In this document: piece by piece, positions 9,580-41,111 of the stretch
How the letters are laid out: each line of letters opens with the position of its first letter
How positions within the stretch are numbered: the stretch's first letter is position 1
NCBI RefSeq assembly: GCF_910596095.1
Contig: NC_056548.1
Span: forward strand, 10,379,151-10,443,150
Source of the DNA: Thunnus maccoyii
Taxonomy: Eukaryota; Chordata; Actinopteri; Scombriformes; Scombridae
Direction: 5' to 3'
DNA length: 64,000 nucleotides
Notes under the pieces: generated by a model
What the model was told of the DNA's origin: nothing
Database searches by the model: none
The model's input: only the letters and a program-made list of their open reading frames with translations
Translations under genes and position numbers: made by a program

Positions 9580-12500
9580 TCATCCAATCAGCAGCTCCAG
9601 GCTGTCCTCGTAGTTGGGCTCTTGCGGAGGGCTGGGAGACAGGAAGGCTGTGGTTACAGGGGTTCCCGTTGCTGTGGCGACGTTGAGGAGGGTGTTCGCG
9701 CGGATGCTGGTGGTCGCCGGGTTGCGGAGCGCCGCGGCTGCCGTGATGCTGGTGAGGTTGATGCCGAGTGTGAGCCGCGTCTGCTCCAAGGCTTTCTCTG
9801 GCACGGCAAAGGCCTCTAGCTTCTTCTCACCGTTGGCCATGTAGGAGTTCTGGCAACCTCGGCAGATACAATCCAAGCACGCCTGAAAAAGATGATGCAG
9901 AACGGATGAGGAACATAAGTCTATTTGCATCACAACAATGTCACATAAAACCTGTAAAATGATTTCTGATCTCACCACAAGTACCTTAATGTTCGTGAAG
10001 ACGTTTGTTCTTAAAAATTTTGCCTTCAGTAAGGAATTCCATTTGAACTTGTAAATACAGTGACAGAGAGTTTCTAGATACCATGAATCAAAGGTGGGGA
10101 GTTTTTTGTTTACGGATTCAGGTGGCCTGACACTGCCTCTTTGAGATTTACTGATTCCATTGCTTGCCACAAGAAACTGGTACATGTTAAAACTAGAGCT
10201 GCAATGACTAGTTGATTAGTCGATGGACAGATAATAAATCACCAACTATTTTGATAATCGCTTTGAGCCATTTTTTAAGAAAAAATGTCCAAATTCACTG
10301 ATTCCAGCCTCTCAAATGTGAATATTTTCTGGGGTTATTTAGCCCTTTATAATAGTAAACTGAATATCTTTGGGTTGTGGACTGTTGGTCGGGGCAAAAG
10401 AAGACATTTGATGTCATCTTGGGCTTTGGGAAACGGTGATCGACATTTTTCACCATTTTTGGACATTTTATAGACCTAACGACTACTCGTTTAATCGAGA
10501 AAATAATCCACAGATTCATCGATAATGAAAATCATAAATTGCAGCCCAAGTTAAAATAACCATGACAATGCAGAAATCCTAACAAAGAGAATAACAATGT
10601 AACAATAATCTACAGTCAATCACATCACATGATGCCATTACACTTGAAGTGCTGATTAAACAAACTTTTGCTTTCTGTCATTATAATGCGAATATTTCAC
10701 CTGTGCAACCACTGTGTCACATCTTAAAACATTATCAGTACTTTTGTAAAGGGGAATCAATTCATCTAACAACACTTATTTTTCTGCAATTATGATTGTG
10801 GGGGAAAAAAAGCTGAATCCAAAAATCTCATTCATGCAATGGTCGTAGTCTCACCTTGCGGTTTGAGTAACAGGGACACCGTTGCCCCCTGCAGGTCAGC
10901 ACTGAGGGATTCTGGGTGGCCCTGCCACACTTGCAGCCTTTCTTCTCCACTGGCTTCTTATATGGAGGCCTGACAGGTGCTGGAGGCACCAGACAGCCTG
11001 ACATCAATCGCTGGTCTTTGCTCCTGTCCTTGTTCTTGGAGCCTCCACTGCTGCGAGCCTTCGCATGGGGCTTCTTAGGGCCCGGATCGACGTGCTTCCT
11101 CGCACCTTTACTGTGGTTTGGTGCAGGGCGACTGGGCTTGGGAGGTGCTCCATTGGGAAGGGATGAGTATGTGTGTGCTGGTACAGTTAAGGAGGGTGTG
11201 GGCGGTTGAGTGTGCAGTGTATGAGAGGGGTTTGGAGTGTGTACATGAGAGGAGGAGCCCTGCAGGATGGAGGCGATAGGAAGAGGTTTCACCTTTTCCC
11301 TGTCACTCTCTGAACGAGATCGCTTGCGGTTAAGGCGGACTGGTGGGGGCTTGGAACTTGGAGGAGGATCGAATGAAGATGTGTGTATGTGAGCACCAAG
11401 GCTTGCCACTGTGTTAGTCCTGTCTGTTTGAATCTGTGTGTAGTTGTGAGCTGCGTCCAGCTGTATGTACATTTGAGCGTGTGCTCTGTCTGTGGCTATG
11501 TGTGTGTGAGTGTGCGTCCTTTCTGGGTGTGTATGAGGGGAATCTCTACCGGGCTGAAGGGGATCCAAAGTCTGTAATACCTCCTCCACACTAAGGAGCA
11601 ACACCTCCCCCTCCTCCAGCTCCCTGCTGCTAGATTCCCCATCCCTGAGTGAGCACACAGTGCCTGGAGTTGGGGCTAAAGGTCCAGTGGACAGACTCAG
11701 CTCCAGACCACCACAACCAGTATCGGATACAGAGAGGCCTGCCTGTGGCTGCTCCTCTACCAGCTCACATACTTCCAGCTCTGGAGAAGATGGATCCAGG
11801 TCCTCCAGTACATCTCCATTGCATTCCTGCGGTCCATTGGAACAGGGAGGATCAGAGGAGGAGCTCTGGGGTACAGCTGAGAGCTCTGCAGGAACAGGTG
11901 GCGCCTCTGTGGGGGTCAGGGACTCTGGGTCAGAGGGATTCACATCTTCCTGTGCTAGACTTGGGTCCTCTGTCTCTATCTCCTCTTCATGTGACATAAG
12001 CACCTCCTCTAGCAAGGCCATAACCTCTGGAGACCCTCCTGCATGGCTGCTGATTGACTTCAGCAAAGGCGAATGAGTGACATATAGGCAGAGCTTCCTG
12101 TAGCACTGCACCAGCAAGGAGAGCTGTTTGTTCTCCTGGAAGCAGGAATAGTCCTTACATCTGCGGCACGATGTCCTTATCTGCATCTTCTGGCCTTTAC
12201 AGCCCAAGCAGACATAATGCTGACACTCTGGATGTGTAGGGGAAATGGGATTCTGGAGCAGTTTACCTGAGACAAAAACAAGAGGCAGCTGTTAATCCAC
12301 TTTGCACTTGTGCACAGCAACTAAAGCACAATCAACTGGCAGGACTCATTAACATCTTCCAGCTTGTGCCCAGCTGTAATTACTATTAACGCTGCAACTA
12401 ACAATCATTGTCATTATGGATTAATCTGCGGATTATTTTCTTGATTAACTGTAAACAATTAAAAACTGCCAATCACAATTTCCCAGAGCTCAAGGTCTTG

Positions 12501-13527
12501 TTTTGCTCAACCAATAGTCCAACAAAGATGCTCGGTTTACGATGATATAAAGCAGAGAAAAGCAGCAAATCCCCCTATTGGAGAACTGAGTGACAGAGGT
12601 TTTTGCTTGATTTTCAATTAATCGATTATAAAAACAGTTGCCAAATAATTATCTGTCAATCAACTAATATAGCATAGACGGGAAATCAATACATTTTATA
12701 TCAATATCACAATTTATGACAATGATATCATCTGAGATTTTAATTGATGCTCCATTGAACAATACCTCAAATCTTGGCATTTTCCAGACTTTCTCTATTT
12801 TATTGAAATAAAGCAAAGAATACTCCAACCGGCTGAACCATCATGTTCACATTACTGATTTTTCCTGCTTACATCACCCAATCCACAGTTCTGATTAATT
12901 ACTGCATGGGAGCACAGACAACCACACCAAAAACACAACTGCATAATAGGCAGAGATCAGAAATATCGTGATATATCATCCTGTCAATGGTGCCAAGCTC
13001 TAGATGCAAGCTGTGCCAGTGTTGATATTCCACTGGCTAAGCTGAGTGAGTAAATAAACCATGAATAGGAAACACATGGCTCTGCAGCAGGCACAACAAC
13101 AGAGGAGTCATCTGTCTTGACAAGAGGACAGATGACTGGGGCTCAGCCTCGGTTGCTAAGGAGACCACGGTGGTGAGCACGACAAACCGTGTCAATTGCT
13201 GCGAGCACACGCACGCCCACGGACACTTCAGTCAATATGAATAGTAAGGTTATGAAACACTCAGTAAAGTTAAACCGACTGGCGGTTCGGAAACCTATGA
13301 TGGTCTTGCAATGAAGTGACACAAAACAACATGACAATGATAGATATGTGTTATAAAGGTATACGAATGTTTTCATGATGCTTACCACAGACGAGGCATG
13401 CGAGAGACTGTCGAAAGAAGGGTAGTAGTGTGTACATATCTGCGAAGGTGTGAGGCTGCCGCGGGTCACACTGCAGTACAGCCCGGCTGGCGGACACGTA
13501 CAAGGTGGTTGCATTAACTGGGTTCAT
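9580..13527 (-). CDS. msl2: E3 ubiquitin-protein ligase MSL2
   Basis: RING-type ubiquitin ligase. It is a subunit of the male-specific-lethal complex, which acetylates histone H4 K16 in the nucleus, and family members ubiquitylate histone H2B. Coding exons (minus strand): 13527-13386, 12266-10855, 9882-9580; 619 codons, 618 aa (human 577). The start is fixed by MNPVNATTLYVSASR, almost identical to the human N-terminus; a longer upstream reading is not needed. The RING ligands are C44, C47, C62, H64, C67, C70, C81 and C84 (C3HC4), split by intron 1 after C47. A conserved nuclear block (LNRKRSRSES) lies near residue 360. The CXC cysteine-rich domain covers about 491-532 (GCKCGRATQNPS to CICRGCQNSY) and is interrupted by intron 2 after residue 518. 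The middle is low-complexity, acidic then His/Thr/Pro-rich, and much less conserved. Teleosts may carry msl2a and msl2b; I cannot say which this is. Confidence 0.95.
9883..10854 (-). other. Intron 2 of msl2, inside the CXC domain
   Basis: 972 bp intron, minus-strand donor GTGAGA and acceptor TTTTTCAG, phase 0, placed between Lys518 and Ala519 of the CXC zinc domain. More than a third of it is a hAT-like MITE (10194-10549). Confidence 0.85.
10194..10549 (+). mobile_element. hAT-like MITE, complete copy with target duplication
   Basis: 356 bp non-autonomous element starting TAGAGCTGCAAT and ending ATTGCAGCCCAA, which are imperfect inverted termini. It is flanked by GTTAAAAC (10186-10193) and GTTAAAAT (10550-10557), an 8-bp target duplication with one mismatch. 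This size and terminus type fit the hAT superfamily. No transposase is encoded. At least eight further diverged copies or fragments lie in the window. Confidence 0.75.
11380..11545 (-). repeat. Microsatellite-like, His/Thr-rich coding stretch in msl2
   Basis: The + strand is rich in GTGTGT-type dinucleotides, read on the msl2 strand as HTHPERTHTHTH and nearby His/Thr/Ala/Gln residues. It falls in the poorly conserved middle of MSL2 and keeps the frame open. Confidence 0.7.
12267..13385 (-). other. Intron 1 of msl2
   Basis: 1.1 kb phase-1 intron, minus-strand donor GTAAGC, acceptor TTGTCTCAG. It contains a reversed hAT-like MITE copy at about 12390-12672. No coding signal. Confidence 0.85.
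12390..12672 (-). mobile_element. hAT-like MITE copy (reversed, diverged)
   Basis: Starts GCTGCAACTAACAATCATTG and contains the reverse complement of the family core (TTGTTTTGCTCAACCAATAGTCC) with ATTAATCGATTATAAAA near its other end. Same family as 10194-10549. No clean target duplication. Confidence 0.6.
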
Positions 13528-14500
13528 AGCGGTGTACTCCGCAGCCTCAGGGAAGCACGGCCCGGGGGAAAAAAAAATCCAGACTCCCGCTGCGACGGAG
13601 CTACAGCTAGCCAAGTCTCAGGGTGGATGGAGGAAATATAAACTGTCCCGGTGGAACAACAATCAGTCACCCGAGTGTGTCAGTGCAGACATATGAATTA
13701 ATAATAGACACAATAATAGACAACGACCATAGTGAAGCGGTTATCTCTAAACGCGCACAACGCTAGCTCGACAGGTGGCTAGCTAAAGTTAGCATCAGCG
13801 GTTTGTAGTCGTTACTGTTCAACGAGATCTTTCGGGTCACGATTAAAGTTTCTTTTAATACGGACCACTTAGAGCATTGTTTATAATCACCCACATTATC
13901 TCTAACGCTGCCCAACAGCTAACAGTGCAGTCAAATGATCAAACGATCCATAATCAAAAGGTTAGCATTATGTAGCTAGCGTTAGCTCACGACATCAGCC
14001 AAACGCTTTACACGAGAGATGGTCGGTGTTGGCCATAGGACCCATTCAGTATCCAACACCGTCTCCTTGTCGATGCCGAACTGAGTGATGAACTGCTAGT
14101 AATATCACAAATCTGTTTAGTTAGCAATTAGCTAACAGATCCCAGGCGCGCACTTGATGTAAACAAAGCTAACCAGCTAGCATTAGCATAGCTAGCCAAA
14201 TTAGCTATCGAAAATTCAACCGTAACCTCCTTATACCCCACGCGAAGGAGGGAAATGCAAACTGTAAATTGAAATCCTGCGATTGTGATACGCTTTACTG
14301 TAATACTTGGCGAGCGGCGACCGAAACATAGCTAACTAGCCGTTTTACAAATGCATCAATCATTCGATTTTCCACTTTTCCTCGCATCAACCCCTCTCGA
14401 CCAGGCATTATAATCACGCGAGACTTCCCCTAGTTACCCTGGTTACCGTAGTGTACGAAAGGTTCACATTCAAATTCGTTCACGGCGCCTTCATTGTGTC
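13528..14500 (-). promoter_or_regulatory. 5' UTR and promoter region of msl2
   Basis: Region upstream of the msl2 start codon. It is unusually rich in GCTAGC/GTTAGC/TTAGCTA motifs from about 13760 to 14215 (for example GCTAGCTAAAGTTAGCATCAG). CpG dinucleotides are more frequent here than in surrounding DNA. No further coding exon was seen. The transcription start cannot be fixed from sequence alone. Confidence 0.55.
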
Positions 14501-14504
14501 TTCA

Positions 14505-15343
14505 GATGCATACTTAAGTAAAGGTACTAATACAACTATGTAAAAAATATTCCATTATAAGTAAAAGTCCTCCATAAAAAATCCTACTTTAGGATAAATA
14601 CATAAGTATTAGCAGCAAAATGTAATTAAAATACTAAAGTAAAAGTAATGGTTCCGTCTGATATATTATTATATATGACATCATTATATATTAATACTGA
14701 GGCATCAGTGTATAAGCAGCATGTTACTGTTGTAGCTGCTGGAGGTGGAGCTACTTTGAACTATTTTATATACAGTTAGCTAGCGTCAGGATCTCCTCTA
14801 AAGGGTCACCAGATTAAGCTGAGGGGTCGTGAGATGATTAATGGCAGAGGAAAGAAGAAAAAACAAAGTTCTGATACACAAATCTGTTCTTGGTTTTAGG
14901 AGTTTTTCTCTGATCTTTGATTTTTGGTGAAATGGTGGATTATTTGAATATTCATTGAAATGAAACCATGTGGGAAGTTTAGAGGGAAAAATCACTATTT
15001 AGTGGAGCTGTTAACAACTCAAAGACATCTGAAATGTGAGCCTGACTACACGCTGCTTTTTGTAAGACATGAAAGCCAAAAAGGTTGGAAACCACTGGTT
15101 TAATCTTTAACAATGTGTTGTATTTTAAAAGCTTGTTATATTATCTATTGTGTCAAATCTTCATCTGAAGAGTAACTAAAGCTGTCAAATAAATATAGTG
15201 GAATAGAAAGTACATTTTTTCCCTCTGAAATGTAGTGGAGTGGAAGTATAAGGTAGCATAACATCGAAATACTCATGTAAAGTACAAGTACCTCAAAATT
15301 GTACTTAAGTACACTACTTGAGTAAGTGTATTTTCCAACACTG
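14505..15343 (-). mobile_element. Teleost interspersed repeat with a probable nested insertion
   Basis: Left part contains ACTTAAGTAAAGGTACTAATAC. The right end reads GTACTTAAGTACACTACTTGAG and finishes TTTTCCAACACTG, i.e. it begins CAGTGTTGGAAAA on the minus strand, an end I associate with a widespread percomorph non-autonomous DNA repeat. The interior at about 14786-15099 (from AAAGGGTCACCAGATTAAGC to GGTTGGAAACCACTGG) looks like a different dispersed repeat inserted into it. Boundaries are approximate. Confidence 0.55.
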
Positions 15344-16900
15344 CCTCATTCATTTTCTTTGTGTTTAGTGTCATAATAACAACTAGTAGCCTAATCAAAT
15401 ATTGCAAATTAAAAATGCAATTGGAAAAGTGTCAAGCTTGGATAAAAGAATAAAAAATGGAATCAAAGAGACATATAGTCAATTGTGGTGCAGCTTTCAT
15501 TACAATTTGCATTTATACACAAATCCTGCAAAGGATATTAAGCACTGAATCTTACTTTGGACAAAACTTTCCCTAATGCCTGACACTTGCAGGATATTGC
15601 ATATCTGTTTACATATATTGGTACATTTAACGTCCTCTACTGTGTGTAAAGTCAGTGGTTGGGAGTGCAATAAGTATTTATTCTAAAACAAAACTGAATT
15701 GGCCAAATGTGTTAAGTGATCCAAAATATGCTTAGGGTGCATATTTTAGGGTGGCTTGTGATAGTGGTTTTTGCACCTTTTGAGTTACAAATGTGATGAC
15801 TTCACACTCTGAATAAAACTGCAATTAGACTTTAATACTCATGATTCCTTTGACTTGAGATTGTTGAATTGCTTGACATGACACCCTCTGCAAGGCCAAA
15901 ATGACAAAAGAAAATTGGCACCAGTAACACATACTCAGAGGCCAGTGTTCAAAGCAAAAGTCAAAGTATAAGATCAGTAGCACATGTTTTGATGAATGGA
16001 TAGGGTCAGAAAACATGACGCAATAGGATTACAGTTGGTTGGGAGATTGCATTAATACTCTCTGTATGAAAATATGACTTATTTAATGAAAATAAATTCT
16101 ATTACACCAGTGTTTACGTTTTATAATAGATAATCAGTTGAAAAAACATACAATAAGTGTGACAAAATAATCTCAACATTTCTGAACAAAAAAGCAAGTG
16201 GGTGGACCTTGAGTTAGAATAAGAGGTCAATAATATACTTTTGCCCTCATATAAAGTTTATAGGACTGCAAACTCTAAGTTTCACAAAAGACTCAAAGAC
16301 ATTGCGACTTGCAAAACAACAACCTTCCTCCTCTGAATCTCTTTGTGTTCTCCAACACAGTATGAATGCAGCCTCTGTCGTTAAAATATATTTTGCTTTT
16401 TTTTTTTTAACTGTGAAACTCAGTATCTAAGTGGGTTCTGTGAACTCCAGGGGTCCTGAGGAAGTTGTTCCCCAGAAAAAAAATTCCTGCATTCCATTAT
16501 TTCACTGGCCTGCAGTTTATACAGAGTTTAACTCATAATTAAGTAAACAACTCTTATACTGGGTTCTATGGACAGTATTACTCCAATTAAACAGGACCTG
16601 TTGCCTAAAAGTAAATGAATACTTGGCATGAAAATACAGAATTTGATATACATGCTCGGGACCTAGTATATTGTGGATTATGCCCTGGGTAACGCCTGTC
16701 AGGCAGCCTTTATCAGCAGGCGTCCAACCAGATCGACCAATCATATTTTTGTATTTTGGTGTATGCTTTTCAGGGAAATGGCCCTGGATTGAGATAAGAA
16801 CTGCCAATCAGTAACAAAGACCCTAAACTGAGGGGAAAATCTACCTGATAGGCCAAACTCAGGGCCATAAGTCTCATAGTAACATGACATTCAGATTAAA
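15344..16900. other. Intergenic DNA between msl2 and pccb
   Basis: About 1.5 kb of AT-rich DNA. No open frame with a recognisable product, no RNA gene and no bounded repeat was identified. Confidence 0.6.
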
Positions 16901-16975
16901 GCACGATGAACTACAAGAAAACTTGACCCCTGGTAGACCACGCCCATCTCCCCTTGTCTGCGAATTCCTTGATTC

Positions 16976-17071
16976 TGATTGGCTATGAGAGATCGCCCCC
17001 CATTCGCTATTGGCTCAAATCTCTGCCTTTCATTCCCCGCCCGCCGCTGTCATCCGAGCACTCTCACAGCC
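16976..17071 (+). promoter_or_regulatory. Probable promoter and 5' UTR of pccb with two CCAAT boxes
   Basis: Two inverted CCAAT boxes (ATTGG at 16978-16982 and 17009-17013) lie within 95 bp of the start codon in a C-rich stretch without an obvious TATA box. This is the usual layout of housekeeping promoters. Their closeness to the ATG suggests a short 5' UTR. Confidence 0.55.
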
Positions 17072-22810
<5,739 letters not shown>

Positions 22811-23650
22811 AACACACATCCCCGGTTTCAGCAATAACACTATCTAAAGGCACTCGCTGTGGGATTTTCCTTATACTGACTCTACATTCAAATGATCTGC
22901 AGTGGTACCCCCTTTGATGATGACTTTGGCAGCAGTTTGTTGTCAAATTTCATTCATATTTCTCCAAGTTGTTGGTTTAAAACTGTCATTTACCACTCCA
23001 CTGAAAGCAGCACATAAAGATAAGTTGTTGATTTTGTTAGCGCCCAATAGCAGCTGCAAATCTGTTAATTTCCACCCAGTTTACTGCTGATGTTCTAAAC
23101 TGTCAGCTGTGCTAAAGCATCCCAAGCTGTGAAGAAATCTGGGAGAAATAATGTTGCCCTGTAAACAAAATCTGGAGGTCTGTCTTTACATTTTTACCAC
23201 TGATATGCAAGATGTTATTGGGAAAATCCTGACACATTGTACCTGGATGGAATAATACATTAATAATACACATTTTAAGATGATTGTCACATCAGTAGTG
23301 GCCATATTGGTCATTATTATTGCAGTCCTACAAGGTACAAGCACAAGGTTGTATCTGAAAGGACAGATCACGTATCGCCGGAAAAAAACACAAGTGGCTG
23401 TCAACAGGATAGTTTTAGCGGAAAATGCAAACTTACTGTAGTTTGTTTTGTTTCCAAAGTGGTTTATGTACTGTATTTAGTTTTTGAGGTGTCGTGTGCG
23501 TGTACAGTAGTTTGCGCTTTCTGACGCTCTCGTGTTAAACATCCTCCGTTAAGGTCAAGAAAATTTCTCACAACCTGGAACTGTGCCTTTTCTCTCCAGC
23601 AGACTCATCTGCTGTTTGTAAAATAAATCATGGACTCAATACCATGTGTG
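22811..23650 (+). other. 3' UTR of pccb
   Basis: Non-coding stretch from the TGA stop to just past an AATAAA signal at 23622-23627, giving a 3' UTR of about 0.84 kb. No supported frame inside. Confidence 0.65.
23622..23627 (+). promoter_or_regulatory. Poly(A) signal of pccb
   Basis: Canonical AATAAA about 812 bp after the stop, followed within 25 bp by GTGTGTTTT, a good GT-rich downstream element. Confidence 0.65.
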
Positions 23651-24370
23651 TTTTATTTATCAATGCATCAATATCCATCAGAGGCTAATTTACAGTGTTT
23701 ATTGATTTTACAAATATTATTGATGTAACCCCCTAAAGAATTGGTTTCAATAATAGTGCTTTATCCGGTGTTTGTTTGTGTGTGTGTGTCTGTAGACCAA
23801 CTTTAGAAAGAGTTGAAATATTCTAATATAATTATTATAAATGAAAAATATTGCTAAAGTCAATTTGATAATACTTGTAGTTGTAAAAGTTAATCAGGTG
23901 TCTGCATGTGTAATAAAATTTTATTTGCTTCAATTCCTTCATATCAAAACAGAAACAACAGGGTACAGATTAGAACCAGTGTACACAGATTCAGGAGGCA
24001 AAACAATCACAAACTCAACATCCACATACTCGCTTGTTTCTGGGCTTTCAACCACATCGCATGATTGAATTTGCAGATTGAGCTTGTTCAATTGCCTTTT
24101 GATCACTTCAAGGAAACGAAGTCTGGAGGTGTTGTTCAAGAATAACGTAAAGCCGAAAATATCTACAGTTCCACGGCGACTGTCATTCATTTGAAAGCTC
24201 CAGAACAAGCGAGCTAAGTGGGCCTTGAGTTGAGATTGTTTTGTCAACTTCTGTTTCCAAGGTCAAAAATGAACGGTCAAGCTTTACACAGTTAAAGTCT
24301 ACTATGAAAACAGTACAAAAGTTGGAAAAAAAACAAAGGCACACACAAACATCGGTCCATAAATTGATTA
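23651..24370. other. Intergenic DNA between convergent pccb and stag1
   Basis: About 0.7 kb separating the two 3' ends. The segment at about 24190-24290 (GAAAGCTCCAGAACAAGCGAGC, GTCAACTTCTGTTTCCAAGG) shares sequence with the repeat in the tnfsf10 3' UTR. Nothing else recognised. Confidence 0.6.
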
Positions 24371-24375
24371 CAGAT

Positions 24376-24386
24376 TTTATTTTATT
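24376..24386 (-). promoter_or_regulatory. Tandem poly(A) signals of stag1
   Basis: TTTATTTTATT on the + strand gives two AATAAA motifs on the minus strand (24381-24386 and 24376-24381, sharing one base). They lie about 1.64 kb after the stag1 stop codon. Confidence 0.55.
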
Positions 24387-25074
24387 AAAAAGAATTTAGG
24401 TTCACAGAAAAAAAAACAGGCTTTTAGAGCATTTTAGGGCAACTGATGTCTACTGCACTGCAGAAAAGATCCAATTGTCTCTGATATTTACACGAGGACT
24501 GCCGAGCCAGCCAATGGGAGAAGTTGTAAATGATTGATTAACCAACAGTGGGTGAATAAAAGATGTATGGCTGGACACATAACCACATTCAAACGAATCT
24601 GTCAGACATAAAGATCCATCACTGCACTGGATATGAAAGATGAGAACAACAAATCTTTTAACTTCTTGGATCAGTTAACACTGTTTGCGAGTGTAAAAAC
24701 TTGATTTGAGCGGTAAAATGAACAAACCCAACAAAGAATCTGCTGAAATACTGAACCATGAAAACGATTACAATCAGACCATACAGCGCTTAAAAGCTTG
24801 TATCCCACAGCAACAATCTGAGCTTAGTAACCATTAGATATGAGATACAGGTTGGGTGGGGAGGGTGGGGAGGGGGCGGGGGGTCTGGAATATAAGTATG
24901 TAGGCCACAATTTGGCAACGAACAAGATACATATTCAAGAAAAACCTGTACAAACATCAGACAAAAACAAAAACACACTTGATTTAAAACTTTAGTACTA
25001 AAGCTACAGAATTCAAAATATGTTTATTGTCTTTTTTTAAAACTTTTTTTTTTTACTTCAAAAAGCTGTTATTT

Positions 25075-25112
<38 letters not shown>

Positions 25113-26024
25113 AACCGGGATCTGAAAGGGGCGGGGCTTTTGTCCGAGGTCGGGGAGGGGTGCGGCTTCACCGTCAAATGACAACGCTCGCTTCGCTTTT
25201 GACAGCACACACACACACAAGACAGTTACATCCTCCAAAGTCGGCCTACAATTGTTGACCTCTTGTGTGCATGTGTGACTACTGCACCATCATCACCAAA
25301 CACTTTACACACACACACACACATCACACACCAGCAGCACCACCACATACAAGGACTCAGATGGCAAACAGAGAGAGGAGAGAGAGAGGGGGGGGGGGGT
25401 TGGTGGGTCGTAATAAGAGCAAAGATATAGAACATTTAGTGTTGAGATCCTCTCTATGTTGGATTTAACCAGACGGATCGAAGTGCGACACCAAAAGTAG
25501 GGGGTGGAGGGGTGGGGAGGGGGGGGGCTGTACAGAGTGTTACGCTGCTCTGTGCTGCTGATAGGGAGCGGAACCAAACAACTGTACATCTGTGTAACAG
25601 GGAACCGTAAAAACTGCAGGAAACTCGTCGGCTGGGCTGCAGGATTACTTAGCCAGAGCGCCATCAGAGCTAAACCAACAGGCTGAGGAGGAGGAGGAGG
25701 AGGAGGAGGAGGAAGAAGAAGAGGAGGAGCAGGATGAAGCTCTTGAATAATCTGGACTAGACTCTGGATCCTCCGGCCCACCTGAAAGAACAGGAGCGGA
25801 TCCTCACTCGACATTTCCGGCCGATGCGGGATCCGTCAGCGGATCCACTTGACAAACATCCTTCCATCATGTCTTATAGAAAGAGAAAAGTACTTCGACA
25901 ATGTTTTTTTTCTTCTTCTTAAGAGTGTGATTGGCAGGTGATCTGGGTTAGACGGCCCAAAACCTCTCTTCTGTTTAACTCCTGATTTGGATCCTGATCT
26001 TAGGATCGTTTGCCTCTTCTCAGA
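24387..26024 (-). other. 3' UTR of stag1
   Basis: Non-coding stretch after the stag1 stop. It holds a (GT)n tract at 25077-25109, CA-rich stretches at 25205-25325, G runs near 25390 and 25520, and a GGA/GAA-rich purine tract at 25684-25733 (pyrimidine-rich in the stag1 transcript). The open frame at 25305-25814 (-) is low-complexity and unsupported. Confidence 0.6.
25077..25109. repeat. (GT)n microsatellite in the stag1 3' UTR
   Basis: Pure GT run of about 16 units; read as (CA)n in the stag1 transcript. Confidence 0.95.
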
Positions 26025-40924
<14,900 letters not shown>

Positions 40925-41109
40925 CCTGGTAAGTTGGGGGTGGCGGCGAGGTGTTTAAATGTGTATATGTGTGTCTTCAGGACTGAGTGTGTTTTTAGGT
41001 CCGAAGGCAAAGGTACGAGACAGCAGCACGGATGGGGGAAAGGTCTGGAGGGGCAGGGAAGAAAGGCTCCAGGACTGACTGCACTCTGGCACTTAACTCT
41101 CTTCAGCTC
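40925..41109 (-). other. 5' UTR part of the first coding exon of stag1
   Basis: On the minus strand a strong acceptor (a run of T then CCAG, 41110-41111 being the AG) precedes GAGCTGAAGAGAG at 41109. Non-coding sequence then runs to the ATG at 40924. At least one upstream non-coding exon must therefore exist, either further right or outside the window. Confidence 0.6.
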
Positions 41110-41111
41110 CT

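Noticed and set aside
16979-17071. Upstream in-frame ATG for pccb (31 extra residues)
   Set aside because: The stretch overlaps the CCAAT boxes of the likely promoter and does not resemble the family N-terminus; ATG 17072 gives a normal targeting peptide.
25305-25814. 169-aa open frame on the minus strand rich in Pro
   Set aside because: It lies in the stag1 3' UTR and is driven by GGA/GGG simple sequence.
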